Of a DNA stretch of 39,893 nt, positions 23,352 to 31,281 are shown piece after piece. The DNA lies in the IMG/VR virus record IMGVR_UViG_3300048591_000753, positions 1 through 39,893 of that record; one strand, 5' to 3'. Numbering within the stretch: position 1 is the first letter of the stretch; each line of letters begins with the position of its first letter. The stretch is from a virus. The position numbers and the translations under genes are program-made. The notes under the pieces were generated by a model. It saw only the letters and a list, made by a program, of their open reading frames with translations, was not told where the DNA came from and ran no database searches.

Positions 23352-24087
23352 AGTTTGGGCTGCCGTCGAATCATGGTCGCCCGAAATTACCTACACTCCC
23401 GACCCGCACGGCGCAACCGATGCACAGGGCCGTCCCTTTATGGGGGTCAATCGAATGATCAAAGCCTATACGGAACCGTTTGACCCGGTGCGTATCAGCA
23501 ACATGATTGTCAAGCGGCACTTCTCTTATCTTTCGGAGCAGGAGCAAGAGGCAAAGGCCGCCGGATACCGAGCCGATTGGGACAACAGGCGGCAACGCGG
23601 TATCGACTTCTCGAATGCGATGGAAGCCGCTTGGAAGGGGCAACCTTTCGATCCACAGTGGCAAGCCCACGTCGAAGACTCCCTTTCGTGGATTCAGGAT
23701 CGGTACCCGATGGACAAGGTGCGGCCCGAACTCATGTTATGGCATACCGCCGCCCGTATTTGGGGGTTCGCCGATGTGGTTGTTTTCGATGGGGCGAAAG
23801 TCCACGTATACGATTACAAGCTAGTCAAAGAGATACGGTCGAAGGGGATGTTCGGGCTTATGATGGCCCCGCCTTTCGAGCGGTTCCCCGATGCCAACGG
23901 TTCCCATTACGCCCTGCAAATTTCGGCCTATGCCTACTTTCTCGAATTGCAGGGGTACGAAATCGGCACGCTCGCTATCTTGCACGTCAACGAACTGGGG
24001 CAAGCGAAGGAAATCCCCGTGCCATACGAGCGGGAAGCCGTGGAACAAATGTTATATATGCGAATCGTAAGCCTCGAAAACGAATGA
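23335..24087 (+). CDS. PD-(D/E)XK exonuclease, partner of the annealase
   Basis: A 250-residue nuclease of the Cas4/RecB/lambda-Exo type. The catalytic run is visible as ELMLWHTAARIWGFADVVVF (Glu and Asp) followed by VHVYDYKLVK (the DxK pair), and LQISAYAYFLEL is the family's QxxxY helix. It should chew one strand of double-stranded ends to feed RecT. The start ATG lies inside the end of recT, in a different frame, an arrangement that couples their translation. The N-terminus (MKCPAEVWAAVESWSPEITYTPDPHG) resembles the small lead-in seen in Bacteroidota phage exonucleases. Its stop overlaps the next ATG. Confidence 0.85.
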   Translation: MKCPAEVWAAVESWSPEITYTPDPHGATDAQGRPFMGVNRMIKAYTEPFDPVRISNMIVKRHFSYLSEQEQEAKAAGYRADWDNRRQRGIDFSNAMEAAWKGQPFDPQWQAHVEDSLSWIQDRYPMDKVRPELMLWHTAARIWGFADVVVFDGAKVHVYDYKLVKEIRSKGMFGLMMAPPFERFPDANGSHYALQISAYAYFLELQGYEIGTLAILHVNELGQAKEIPVPYEREAVEQMLYMRIVSLENE

Positions 24088-24413
24088 GAACGCTTGCTTT
24101 GCATAAGCCCGGCGATAGGGTTATCGAACTGTCTACCGGGTACAGAGGTATAGTCGAATATAATGCAGAGACAGGCCCAACCGATGCCGTGTTTGTTCGT
24201 TGGCAGTATGGAAATGCGTGCTGGTTTCCATGTTCTCGCATGAGATTTGAAGACCCCGCCGTTCATTCCATGAGGGCATGGGAATTGTTTGTCGATACGC
24301 TACCGACAACAGATCAGAAGGTCGGATTTATATACGACGGATGGCCGTGGTATGAAGCGTTGGACGCGCTGACACTTATTCATTCGATCCCAAAGCCCAC
24401 CCCCTGCGAATGA
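24084..24413 (+). CDS. Small protein between exonuclease and primase
   Basis: A 109-residue protein starting in an ATGA overlap with the exonuclease. The opening MRTLALHKPGDRVIELSTGYRGIVEYNAETGPTDAVFVRW has the pattern of a small SH3-like or KOW-like barrel (GDRV...G.V....A.VRW), and the rest is helical (YEALDALTLIHSI). Proteins with this barrel occur several times in this genome. No family is recognised. It is in the replication/recombination block, so a role as a DNA-binding accessory is possible, but not shown. An ATGA overlap leads into the primase. Confidence 0.65.
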   Translation: MRTLALHKPGDRVIELSTGYRGIVEYNAETGPTDAVFVRWQYGNACWFPCSRMRFEDPAVHSMRAWELFVDTLPTTDQKVGFIYDGWPWYEALDALTLIHSIPKPTPCE

Positions 24414-26824
24414 AAGACTTGCTCATTAGCTTCTATGTAAACGTCCTTGACTCCGATAGTCAACGGACGTTTACATTGAAGTCTATCCTTGACAATATCA
24501 AAGCCTGTTACTGGGGCGAACGGGTAGACGCGCTGCGGGCCGAACCGGACAAGGCCAAACAAGACGCGCTTAAAAAACAGATGCCCGGCGTGACGTTCGC
24601 GGGCGTGTTCGCCCGCCGCAACAAGATCGCTTGCACCGCGTTCACTGGACTGGTGACGCTTGACTTCGATAGTATATCCAACCCCGCACAGATAGTCCGA
24701 GCGGCGCGTGCCCATACGTCTACGGTTGCCGCTTTCATATCCCCTCGTGGTGAGGGAGCAAAGATAATAGTCCTAACGGATGCGACTATTGACACGTACC
24801 CGGCGGCTTATCAATATGTGAAGGCTGAATATGAAAGACATACGGGTTGCATAGCCGACAAAAGCGGTGCGGATATTAGCCGTCTGTGCTTCGTATCGGC
24901 GGACGCTAACGCATATATCAATTACAATGCAACGGCCTTGCACATCCCCCCGGCGGAATCGGCCCCGGCGTTGCCCGTCCGACAGTCAACCGCACCCGTT
25001 GCCGCCGCCAAATTGCCGGGGGACGCACGCCCTACAGAGGACGCGCCCGTCGCGGAACGCCTCGCATGGGCGGAACGGTGCGCCAACAAAGACTATCGTT
25101 TCGTAGCCGGGCAGAGAAACAATTTCGTCAACCAACTGGCCTTCTATGCCCATCGGTTGGGGTGCGATTATAGCGACATCATGTCATATATTGACTCCAA
25201 TCATTTCGTTTCCGACGATTTCCCACGTGTCGAAATTGAGCGAACCGTTTATTCAGCTACCGAAAACCTAGCGGCTAAGGGCGAATTTTACAAGGCAGAC
25301 CGCCCCGCCGTGGCACGCGCCCGCAACCGAGAGACTAAGCAGGCCGCCGCCCCGTCTGGTGGTGGTGACACAGACGCCCCCGCCGATGGTTCGTTCCGCT
25401 TTTGGGACGTTAACCAAAATGGTGTTATTAGATTTGACCATATGAAGGTCATCGAATGGCTGGAAAACGAGGGCTTTTGCAGATACCAATATGCGAACAA
25501 GGCGTTTGATTTTATACGTGTCCAAAGAAACGTTGTCCATGTGGTGACTGTGGCAGAGATCAAACAACACTGCCGGGAAGCACTTGAATCTATGGCCGAA
25601 ACGAACGTACTTTCCAAGCTAATTAAAGAGGAAGACAAACATCTAAGCAAATCCAAGCTCGAATGGCTCCCTATTTTGGACGACATATTTGTACGTGACA
25701 CGTCCGAGTATGTGCATATCTTCTATGCCGATGCGTGCATTCGCATAGATATGTTCTCATGCGCAACCGTCTCATACGACCGGGTTGGTGGGTACGTTTG
25801 GCGCGACTGGATTCTCAATCGGCCCGCGCCGATCTACAAACCGGGGTACGTGGATGGGGACTTTTGGGACTTCCTTACCTGCGTATCTGGAGAGAAAGCC
25901 ACGTCCTTTCGCCCTCGTAAGGAGGCGTTGGCTGCCCTCTTTGGCTACCTTGTGAGCCGTCACAAAGACGCGGCGAACGCTAAGGCCGTTGTCTTGTGTG
26001 ACTCTGCGATGCCCGAAATGAAAGGGGAGGCAAACGGCGGTACGGGCAAGTCCCTGTTTGGCGTGGCCGTTTCCCACATCCGACCCGTCATTAGGTTGGG
26101 GGGCCACGAACTGCAAAAGTATGTCAAGGGCGACACTCAGTTCGCCTTGCAAAGGGTGACGACTTCAACGTGCGTGCTGGACTTCAACGACCTGCCTCCA
26201 AAGTTCCCGTTTCAGGCTCTCTTTAACGCAATTACGGACGACCTAATTGTTGAACGGAAACAGCAGTCTGCGGTCATGATTCCGTTTGAAACGTCCCCGA
26301 AAATCCTGATCGCCACGAACGAAACGGTGCCGGACAAAGGGAACAGCTACGAACGCCGGAAGGTAGAGTTTGAATTTTCGCCGTACTTCAATCGGTCGCA
26401 CGTACCTAAGGACGAGTTCAAACGGCTGTTTTTCAGCGAGTGGGATACGCCGGAATGGGGACGGTTCGACTGTGCGGTCATCGCTTGCGTTCAAACGTTC
26501 CTAAGGGAAGGTTTGGCCCCGCCGAAACCAGTCAACCTGCAACGCCGCAAACTCATGGACGCGACCTGTTTGGAGTTTAGCGAGTTCGCCTATGGGATTT
26601 ACGACAACGAAAACGGGAACGAGAAGATACTCCGTTGCGATGTTCGGTACAACGTCGCCGATCTTTTGGCCACGTTTAATCAGTACTTTGAATTGAAGGA
26701 AACGCCGGACGTTCAAACCTTTGGCAAGTGGCTGGCCATCCTGGCGCAGGTCAAAAGGTGGAACATGAAACGCGAACGCGCCGGAAAGAACAAACCGTCT
26801 TACGTGCTGTTTGAATCGAAATGA
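24410..26824 (+). CDS. Primase-helicase replication protein
   Basis: An 804-residue replication protein. Residues about 30-180 (RVDALRAEPDKAKQDALKKQMPGVTFAG ... TGLVTLDFDSI ... ISPRGEGAKIIV) match the BT4734/VirE-type N-terminal domain, a primase-related module common in Bacteroidota. A winged linker follows. Around residue 540 a Walker A GEANGGTGKSLFG and further downstream VLDFNDLPPKF (Walker B-like) and LIATNETVPDKGNSYERRKVEFEF (sensor and arginine finger) show a superfamily 3-like helicase of the DUF5906 type. It probably opens the origin, unwinds and primes. No DNA polymerase gene is visible, so the phage would use the host polymerase. ATGA overlaps join it on both sides. Confidence 0.85.
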   Translation: MKDLLISFYVNVLDSDSQRTFTLKSILDNIKACYWGERVDALRAEPDKAKQDALKKQMPGVTFAGVFARRNKIACTAFTGLVTLDFDSISNPAQIVRAARAHTSTVAAFISPRGEGAKIIVLTDATIDTYPAAYQYVKAEYERHTGCIADKSGADISRLCFVSADANAYINYNATALHIPPAESAPALPVRQSTAPVAAAKLPGDARPTEDAPVAERLAWAERCANKDYRFVAGQRNNFVNQLAFYAHRLGCDYSDIMSYIDSNHFVSDDFPRVEIERTVYSATENLAAKGEFYKADRPAVARARNRETKQAAAPSGGGDTDAPADGSFRFWDVNQNGVIRFDHMKVIEWLENEGFCRYQYANKAFDFIRVQRNVVHVVTVAEIKQHCREALESMAETNVLSKLIKEEDKHLSKSKLEWLPILDDIFVRDTSEYVHIFYADACIRIDMFSCATVSYDRVGGYVWRDWILNRPAPIYKPGYVDGDFWDFLTCVSGEKATSFRPRKEALAALFGYLVSRHKDAANAKAVVLCDSAMPEMKGEANGGTGKSLFGVAVSHIRPVIRLGGHELQKYVKGDTQFALQRVTTSTCVLDFNDLPPKFPFQALFNAITDDLIVERKQQSAVMIPFETSPKILIATNETVPDKGNSYERRKVEFEFSPYFNRSHVPKDEFKRLFFSEWDTPEWGRFDCAVIACVQTFLREGLAPPKPVNLQRRKLMDATCLEFSEFAYGIYDNENGNEKILRCDVRYNVADLLATFNQYFELKETPDVQTFGKWLAILAQVKRWNMKRERAGKNKPSYVLFESK

Positions 26825-27576
26825 ACATGACGCATGGCTCCCTCTTTTCAGGCATCGGCGGCTTCGATCTTGCCGCTCACTGGGCGGGTTTTACGAACCT
26901 ATGGGCCTGCGAAATTGACCCGTTCAACCAAGACATACTCCAAAAACGATTCCCTGAAACCGTAGTTTATGGAGACATTAGAACCGCTGACTGGCAGTCA
27001 GCCCCCGCCGTCGACATCCTTTCTGGAGGCTTTCCCTGCCAAGCCTTTTCAACAGCCGGGCAACGCGAAGGCAGCGAGTCCGAAAAAAACCTGTGGCCCG
27101 ATATGCACCGCGTCGCCGGGATCGTTCGACCGACTTGGATCGTTGCCGAGAACGTCCCCGGTCTTGTGTACGGGAAAAACGCCCCTTATTTCGAGCAAAT
27201 ATGCGCCGACCTGGAGGCTCTCGGTTACGAAGTTTGGCCGCACCTTATACCTGCTTGCGCATTCGGGACGCAGCATGAAAGGTACCGACTGTGGATTGTT
27301 GCCAACGCCCGTAGCGCACGATGCGAAGACGACAGGATCGCCGGGAGAATTTCGGCGCAAGACACCCCGGTTGCGGGCAGTCGTTGCCCCGTTGGTTGGC
27401 TTTCCCCATGGGAAGACGTTGCCAGCCTCGTTCGTGGAATTTGTCATGGGGTATCCCGAAGGTTGGACAGACCCAGCGAACAACTCAACCGCCAGCGACT
27501 TCGATCTTTAGGTAATGCCATAGTCCCCCAAGTGGCTCACTATATTTTCGATCGCATTAGACAATGCGAGGCATGA
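26821..27576 (+). CDS. Cytosine-5 DNA methyltransferase with unusual recognition segment
   Basis: A 251-residue enzyme that adds a methyl group to C5 of cytosine, using S-adenosylmethionine. Motif I SLFSGIGGFD (residues 7-16), motif IV GGFPCQAFS with catalytic Cys73, motif VI ENV (110-112), motif VIII QHERYRLW (151-158) and motif X LRSLGNAIVPQ (228-237) are all present. The segment between VIII and X is only about 65 residues and reads poorly, while the +1 frame of the same DNA (27296-27472) encodes LLPTPVAHDAKTTGSPGEFR ... FVEFVMGYPEGWTD, a classic recognition-region pattern of phage enzymes. Two frame changes seem to have occurred. It likely masks restriction sites, if still active. Confidence 0.82.
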   Translation: MNMTHGSLFSGIGGFDLAAHWAGFTNLWACEIDPFNQDILQKRFPETVVYGDIRTADWQSAPAVDILSGGFPCQAFSTAGQREGSESEKNLWPDMHRVAGIVRPTWIVAENVPGLVYGKNAPYFEQICADLEALGYEVWPHLIPACAFGTQHERYRLWIVANARSARCEDDRIAGRISAQDTPVAGSRCPVGWLSPWEDVASLVRGICHGVSRRLDRPSEQLNRQRLRSLGNAIVPQVAHYIFDRIRQCEA

Positions 27577-27749
27577 GAACGCAACGCCGACACAACCTCA
27601 TGGGCAAGCGCAAGACGCGGCCCTATTGCAGACGCGGCAAATACGACCCGTGGCTGCGTTGGTATTTTCGACGACCCAAATGGGACAACACCCCCGAACG
27701 GATGTTCTGGCGGGCGGCTGTTCGGAAAGGAGCTTACGACCTGTTATGA
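27573..27749 (+). CDS. Very basic 58-residue protein
   Basis: An ATGA overlap with the methyltransferase gives the start. The protein (MRTQRRHNLMGKRKTRPYCRRGKYDPWLRWYFRRPKWDNTPERMFWRAAVRK) is extremely rich in arginine, lysine and tryptophan. That composition suggests nucleic-acid binding. Its stop overlaps the next gene, so it is the first of two small linkers between the two methyltransferases. No family is recognised. The many aromatic residues make chance coding less likely than a random arginine-rich frame would be, but the confidence is moderate. Confidence 0.55.
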   Translation: MRTQRRHNLMGKRKTRPYCRRGKYDPWLRWYFRRPKWDNTPERMFWRAAVRKGAYDLL

Positions 27750-27934
27750 CATACCACTGCGAACCGACCGGGTGCAATTCAGCCACATTCCATATCAATG
27801 GTAAACGTATTTGCGAATGGACTAAAACCGCAGACGGATATGAGGCCGTCTATGGGTATCGTATATACCACTTCCATTTTTTACGGCAAGCCATACAGCA
27901 CGCTCTGGCCGTTACGGAGGGGTGGATCGTATGA
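27746..27934 (+). CDS. 62-residue small protein between methyltransferases
   Basis: Starts in an ATGA overlap (27746-27749). The sequence MTYHCEPTGCNSATFHINGKRICEWTKTADGYEAVYGYRIYHFHFL has a beta-hairpin-like pattern with three cysteines and many aromatic residues. The remainder (RQAIQHALAVTEGW) is a helix. It overlaps the adenine/cytosine methyltransferase start in another ATGA. No function is recognised. It might act with one of the neighbouring methyltransferases, but no evidence beyond the position supports this. Confidence 0.6.
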   Translation: MTYHCEPTGCNSATFHINGKRICEWTKTADGYEAVYGYRIYHFHFLRQAIQHALAVTEGWIV

Positions 27935-29364
27935 CACTCCATTGCGGCGACTCTTTCGCCTACCTTCAAACACTACCGGACAACTCGGTAGACGCGGTTG
28001 TGACCGACCCCCCGTATGGACTAGGCACCCCGCCCGATCCTGCCACCGTGCTGGCGGCGTGGCTCGACACGGGCCACCACGAAGTCAAGGGCGCAGGATT
28101 CATGGGCAAGGCGTGGGATAGCTTTGTGCCGCAACCCGCGTTTTGGCGGGAGGTCTACCGGGTGCTGAAACCGGGCGGGCACGTGGCTGCTTTCTTTGGC
28201 ACCCGAACTTACGACTGGGGGGCTATGGCCATCCGGCTTGCGGGGTTTGAAATTAGAACTTCCTTGTCATGGAATTTTGCCACGGGATTTCCGAAGGGGT
28301 GCGACATAGGCCGGGCGATTGACCTAAGCAGGGGGGGCGTTGGGCAGTGGAATGTTTCTGAGGACGATATAGATTGGTTAGGCACGCCGAACGAACATAT
28401 CCAACAGCACAGAGCGTCTGTTAAGGATCGCGGCACGTCGAACCCCGTTATCTACACACCCGCCGACCCCGAAGCCGCACAGTGGAAAGGCTGGAACACC
28501 CAACTAAAGCCCGCCCACGAACCGATCTGCCTAGCGAGAAAGCCGTGTTCCGAACCGACCGTAGCGGCGAACGTATTGAAGTGGCGCACGGGCGCGTTGA
28601 ACATCGGGGCGTGTCGGATCGGGACAAACGATAAGGTAGCCCTAGGCTACGAAAGAATGCAAGGGAATGAATGGAATGAACGATACGGAAATAGAGGCGT
28701 TGAATACTCAATGCCTGCCGATGGCCGCTACCCTGCGACGCTGATCCACGACGGGAGCGACGCGGTGACGGCGGAGTTCCCGGAGACGGGAGGGGCGTTG
28801 ATATCTAAACCCTATCTCGTCAAAACAGATTCTCCGAACGGTCATCTTGCGGGACTAAAGTCCAGATTCCGCGATCCTAATTACCATCCCAACAGCGGCG
28901 GTTCCGCCGCCCGCTACTTCACATCCGCGCCCTACGAACCCGGCGAACTCGACTCGCTGGTGCCGTTCCTCTACTGTGCGAAGGCAAGCACCAGCGAACG
29001 TAACGCGGGGCTGACGGGTGAAGGTCAAAGTACGCGGCACGTTTCCGGCGGTGTGAATCGAGGCGGGGAGCAGACCGTATCTCGCAACTTCCATCCGACT
29101 TGCAAACCGATCCGCCTCATGGAGTGGCTTTGCAAGCTCCTTACACCACCCGGCGGTATCATCCTCGACCCGTTTATGGGCAGCGGCACCACCGGAATTG
29201 CGGCAGGCCGAAACGGGTTCGACTTCATAGGCTGCGAACTCGACCCCGGTTACTTTGAACTGTGCCCGCAACGCATCGCTCACTGGACTCACTACCGACC
29301 CGAAATCCCAAAGGTCTCGAATCCGATACCTTTGGGAACCACCAATACACCAACCCTCTTTTAA
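27931..29364 (+). CDS. DNA methyltransferase, N6-adenine or N4-cytosine type
   Basis: A 477-residue amino-methyltransferase. Motif IV is DPPYG at residues 26-30, near the N-terminus, and motif I is DPFMGSGTTGIAA near residue 425 in front of FIGCELD, so the catalytic half comes first and the methionine-binding half last (beta-type order). Between them lies a long recognition region of about 300 residues with FATGFPKGCDIGRAID and ALNIGACRIG, a pattern frequent in phage orphan enzymes. It should protect the phage genome from host restriction. The DPPY tetrad is compatible with either adenine or cytosine as target. ATGA starts it; the SSB-like gene follows after 9 bases. Confidence 0.88.
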   Translation: MTLHCGDSFAYLQTLPDNSVDAVVTDPPYGLGTPPDPATVLAAWLDTGHHEVKGAGFMGKAWDSFVPQPAFWREVYRVLKPGGHVAAFFGTRTYDWGAMAIRLAGFEIRTSLSWNFATGFPKGCDIGRAIDLSRGGVGQWNVSEDDIDWLGTPNEHIQQHRASVKDRGTSNPVIYTPADPEAAQWKGWNTQLKPAHEPICLARKPCSEPTVAANVLKWRTGALNIGACRIGTNDKVALGYERMQGNEWNERYGNRGVEYSMPADGRYPATLIHDGSDAVTAEFPETGGALISKPYLVKTDSPNGHLAGLKSRFRDPNYHPNSGGSAARYFTSAPYEPGELDSLVPFLYCAKASTSERNAGLTGEGQSTRHVSGGVNRGGEQTVSRNFHPTCKPIRLMEWLCKLLTPPGGIILDPFMGSGTTGIAAGRNGFDFIGCELDPGYFELCPQRIAHWTHYRPEIPKVSNPIPLGTTNTPTLF

Positions 29365-29373
29365 CTCCACCTC

Positions 29374-29793
29374 ATGGACAGTTCCGTTAAACTCGAAGGA
29401 GTCGTCTGCACAGCACTCTACTCCGAAACCTCCACCTCCAAAAAGGACGGCAAGTCCTACACCAACCACTTCGCAGTTTTCGAGTGGTCGAACTATTCAA
29501 ACGACGGACGCGAATTTCCGAACGGATGCGCCGTCACCGCACAGGAAGAGAAGCTGGCCGGACTCGTTAAGGGCAACGAATACGACATTACGGTCGGACT
29601 CGGCGGATACCCCTACGATTCCAAAGACAAGGTGACGGGCGCACCCACAGGCCGCCGCGTCTTTGCGAAAAACGTCCTCTTCCGTTGGGCACCAGCCGGA
29701 ACTGAAACCGCCCCCGCCCAAAAACAGAAAGCGCAGCCCGCGCAATACAGCAACCCCCAACCCGCCGAACCCGACGACGACCTGCCGTTCTAA
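29374..29793 (+). CDS. SSB-like single-strand DNA-binding protein
   Basis: A 139-residue protein. The first 105 residues (MDSSVKLEGVVCTALYSETSTSKKDGKSYTNHFAVFEWSNYS) form an OB-fold-like barrel of the DUF3127 type, which is found as a phage SSB substitute in Bacteroidota. A proline/alanine/glutamine linker follows, and the end is DDDLPF. That tip is the usual SSB C-terminal docking peptide for replication and recombination enzymes. It would coat single strands for RecT and the primase-helicase. The start lies 9 bases after the methyltransferase stop. The short protein at 11399 carries a closely similar tip. Confidence 0.8.
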   Translation: MDSSVKLEGVVCTALYSETSTSKKDGKSYTNHFAVFEWSNYSNDGREFPNGCAVTAQEEKLAGLVKGNEYDITVGLGGYPYDSKDKVTGAPTGRRVFAKNVLFRWAPAGTETAPAQKQKAQPAQYSNPQPAEPDDDLPF

Positions 29794-29794
29794 C

Positions 29795-30007
29795 ATGGAA
29801 CCCACCCTTCTCTGGTACGAGTCCGCCGCCGGAATCCACACGCTGACTGTGGACGGCGTGGGTCATGCGTTCGTTGAACCGCACCTCGACCGATGGCATA
29901 CCCGCGTCATTAGAGGCGGTATCCAGACGGCAACTTCCGCCACCTTGGAACTCGCTAAGGCCGAAGCCGAAAGGCAGGCCCGCGCATACCACCAGACGCT
30001 CCGCTAA
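29795..30007 (+). CDS. Last small protein of the early operon
   Basis: A 70-residue protein starting one base after the SSB-like stop (TAACATG). The sequence MEPTLLWYESAAGIHTLTVDGVGHAFVEPHLDRWHTRVI looks like a small beta sheet, and the tail (ELAKAEAERQARAYHQTL) is a helix. It contains a 'ESA-x-G-x-HTLTVDG' pattern that I cannot assign. A terminator follows 35 bases after its stop, closing the transcript that began at P3. It may be an accessory of the SSB-like protein. Confidence 0.65.
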   Translation: MEPTLLWYESAAGIHTLTVDGVGHAFVEPHLDRWHTRVIRGGIQTATSATLELAKAEAERQARAYHQTLR

Positions 30008-30042
30008 CCTCTCATTCCTGCCTCAATTCCAGCACCTGAAAG

Positions 30043-30065
30043 CACCCCGAAAGGGGTGTTTTTTT
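30043..30065 (+). terminator. Terminator of the early operon
   Basis: CACCCC (30043-30048), a GAAA tetraloop and GGGGTG (30053-30058), followed by seven T (30059-30065). It marks the end of the P3 transcript and the start of the long non-coding region. Confidence 0.9.
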
Positions 30066-30405
30066 ATGCACCCCCCGTTTCATCACGAGGGGTCACTTGA
30101 ATGTCAGCGGATTTCTGACGCCCTGTTTGGCCTCCAAAATCCACGAATGGCACCCCCGTAAAACGTTGCCGTAGAGACATCGAAAATGGCAAGACGTGTA
30201 TTTGTTCCACTTGCCTATGGAAAGGCCGTCACGGGGCAAGGAAATAGGCAAATACGGGACGCTAGCGGTTTGTCTCGACTGCGCACTCGCAGGATTGGCC
30301 AAAACATAGTGAGCATAAAAATATCCTTCGCCGTGCCACGCCTAAGCCCATTACGTGTAACGGTTTGAATGTTCGATTGCACCCCTTTCTTTGCCCCGAA
30401 AACGC

Positions 30406-30432
30406 TGTAACGCATTGACAGTCACTGTTTTA
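30406..30432. repeat. Palindromic repeat 1 of the candidate origin
   Basis: TGTAACGCATTGACAGTCACTGTTTTA. The left half matches the consensus TGTAAYGCRTTGAYRGTCA seen at 30744; the right half is degenerate. AT-rich DNA follows immediately. Confidence 0.6.
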
Positions 30433-30618
30433 TATATGGACGTTCCTGCATTTGTTCCGACCCGACCCTGAAAATCATTTTTATTTTTTCTAGTGTGTAT
30501 ATAAGAATAATGAACATTAGTATTACTTAAGAAATGTAGGACCGCATAACGTCTTTTTGACACAAAGTTTTCTTCATATGTTCGGTTTTGAGAGTCTAAA
30601 GAAATCCTAAGGCCCCCC

Positions 30619-30646
30619 TAAATGTGTTGATGGTCAACGAGTTACG
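30619..30646. repeat. Palindromic repeat 2 of the candidate origin
   Basis: TAAATGTGTTGATGGTCAA followed by CGAGTTACG. TTGA and TCAA arms surround TGG, and the right arm GTTACG repeats that of copy 3, so copies 2 and 3 share both half-sites. Confidence 0.65.
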
Positions 30647-30699
30647 AGATTTGAGAATGAAACTTTCGACGAAAAGTTAAGGCTACCCCCCCTGTTTTC

Positions 30700-30736
30700 G
30701 ACCAGTACACGATCTGACATTTCCATTAGACTGGTC
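30700..30736. repeat. Stem-loop in the candidate origin
   Basis: GACCAGT (30700-30706) and ACTGGTC (30730-30736) are perfect inverted repeats around 23 bases. It lies between palindromes 2 and 3. Confidence 0.6.
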
Positions 30737-30743
30737 TAAATTC

Positions 30744-30772
30744 TGTAATGCGTTGATAGTCAGGCGGTTACG
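30744..30772. repeat. Palindromic repeat 3 of the candidate origin
   Basis: GTAATGCGTTGA, TAG, then TCAGGCGGTTACG: an imperfect palindrome with arms GTAA..GC.TTGA and TCA..C..TTAC. It is the most complete copy. Confidence 0.65.
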
Positions 30773-31023
30773 CCCTTCGATGCGTTGGACGGTGTGTGTT
30801 TTTCAGACAGTGAGGGGGCCTGTTTTGGGTACGTAAATATACGTATTTTTGTAATTCTTAGACCGCCCCCCATCTTCAAGCCGTGGTATGAGTTTATATT
30901 AGGGCAGCCCTGCCTAAGTCTGAATTACGGCTAACCTTAATGTGGTCACTGTGAACGTGTTAGCGTTTTCAGTAAACGCTTGACGCGGCAAAAGGGCCTC
31001 TGGCATATACGGTTTTATTCAAG

Positions 31024-31049
31024 TCGCTTTGCACTTGCAAGCGATTTTT
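31024..31049 (+). terminator. Terminator-like hairpin behind a promoter-like TTGACG
   Basis: TCGCTT (31024-31029) pairs with AAGCGA (31039-31044), followed by five T. It lies about 40 bases after AAACGCTTGACGCGG (30974-30988), a fifth partial copy of the P-cassette -33 region. No good -7 box is found between them, so a tiny transcript is possible but weakly supported. Confidence 0.5.
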
Positions 31050-31247
31050 ATATATGCGAACCGAAACAAAGTGAGGCAAGCGAAACGCCTGCAAATACGG
31101 CACAGTTGAACGGGGACGCGCCTACTTTGGACGCGGTGTGCTTCGATCCGAACGCAACAGCAAGCGGATTAGGCAGGCGGCACGCCGTATATATATGGCA
31201 GGCCGCCGCCCTTGTGAAAAAAAATCCATCGGTTTCGCTGCAATCGC

Positions 31248-31277
31248 TTGGATGTTCGGAATTTATCCGTTCCTTTG
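31248..31277 (+). promoter_or_regulatory. Promoter for leaderless mRNA at 31282
   Basis: CGCTTGG with TTG at 31248-31250, a 19-base spacer and TTCCTTTG (31270-31277), one base off TAnnTTTG. ATG follows after 4 bases (TGGC), as at 1172 and 34835. Confidence 0.6.
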
Positions 31278-31281
31278 TGGC

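Larger units (their letters stand above)
30066..31281. other. Non-coding region, candidate replication origin
   Basis: About 1.2 kb holds no gene I can support on either strand; short frames are broken by rare codons and lack family resemblance. It contains three related palindromes (see separate entries), a stem-loop at 30700-30736, an inverted pair TTGCCTAT (30211-30218) and ATAGGCAA (30244-30251), and AT-rich stretches such as 30428-30440 and 30475-30540. The mixture of repeated palindromes and easily melted DNA between the replication operon and packaging genes fits a phage origin. A control region is the alternative. The right end (30970-31281) holds a short hairpin and the promoter for 31282. 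Confidence 0.6.

Noticed and set aside
26969-27511. The +1 frame in the methyltransferase as an independent gene
   Set aside because: Its first 100 residues are a frame shadow of motifs I to VI; only the last 60 resemble a real recognition region, so it is best seen as displaced part of the methyltransferase.
30186-30368. A 60-codon frame in the non-coding region (MARRVFVPLAYGKAV...)
   Set aside because: No promoter, no coupling to a neighbour, rare-codon-rich tail and no resemblance to known proteins. It seems to be a chance frame.
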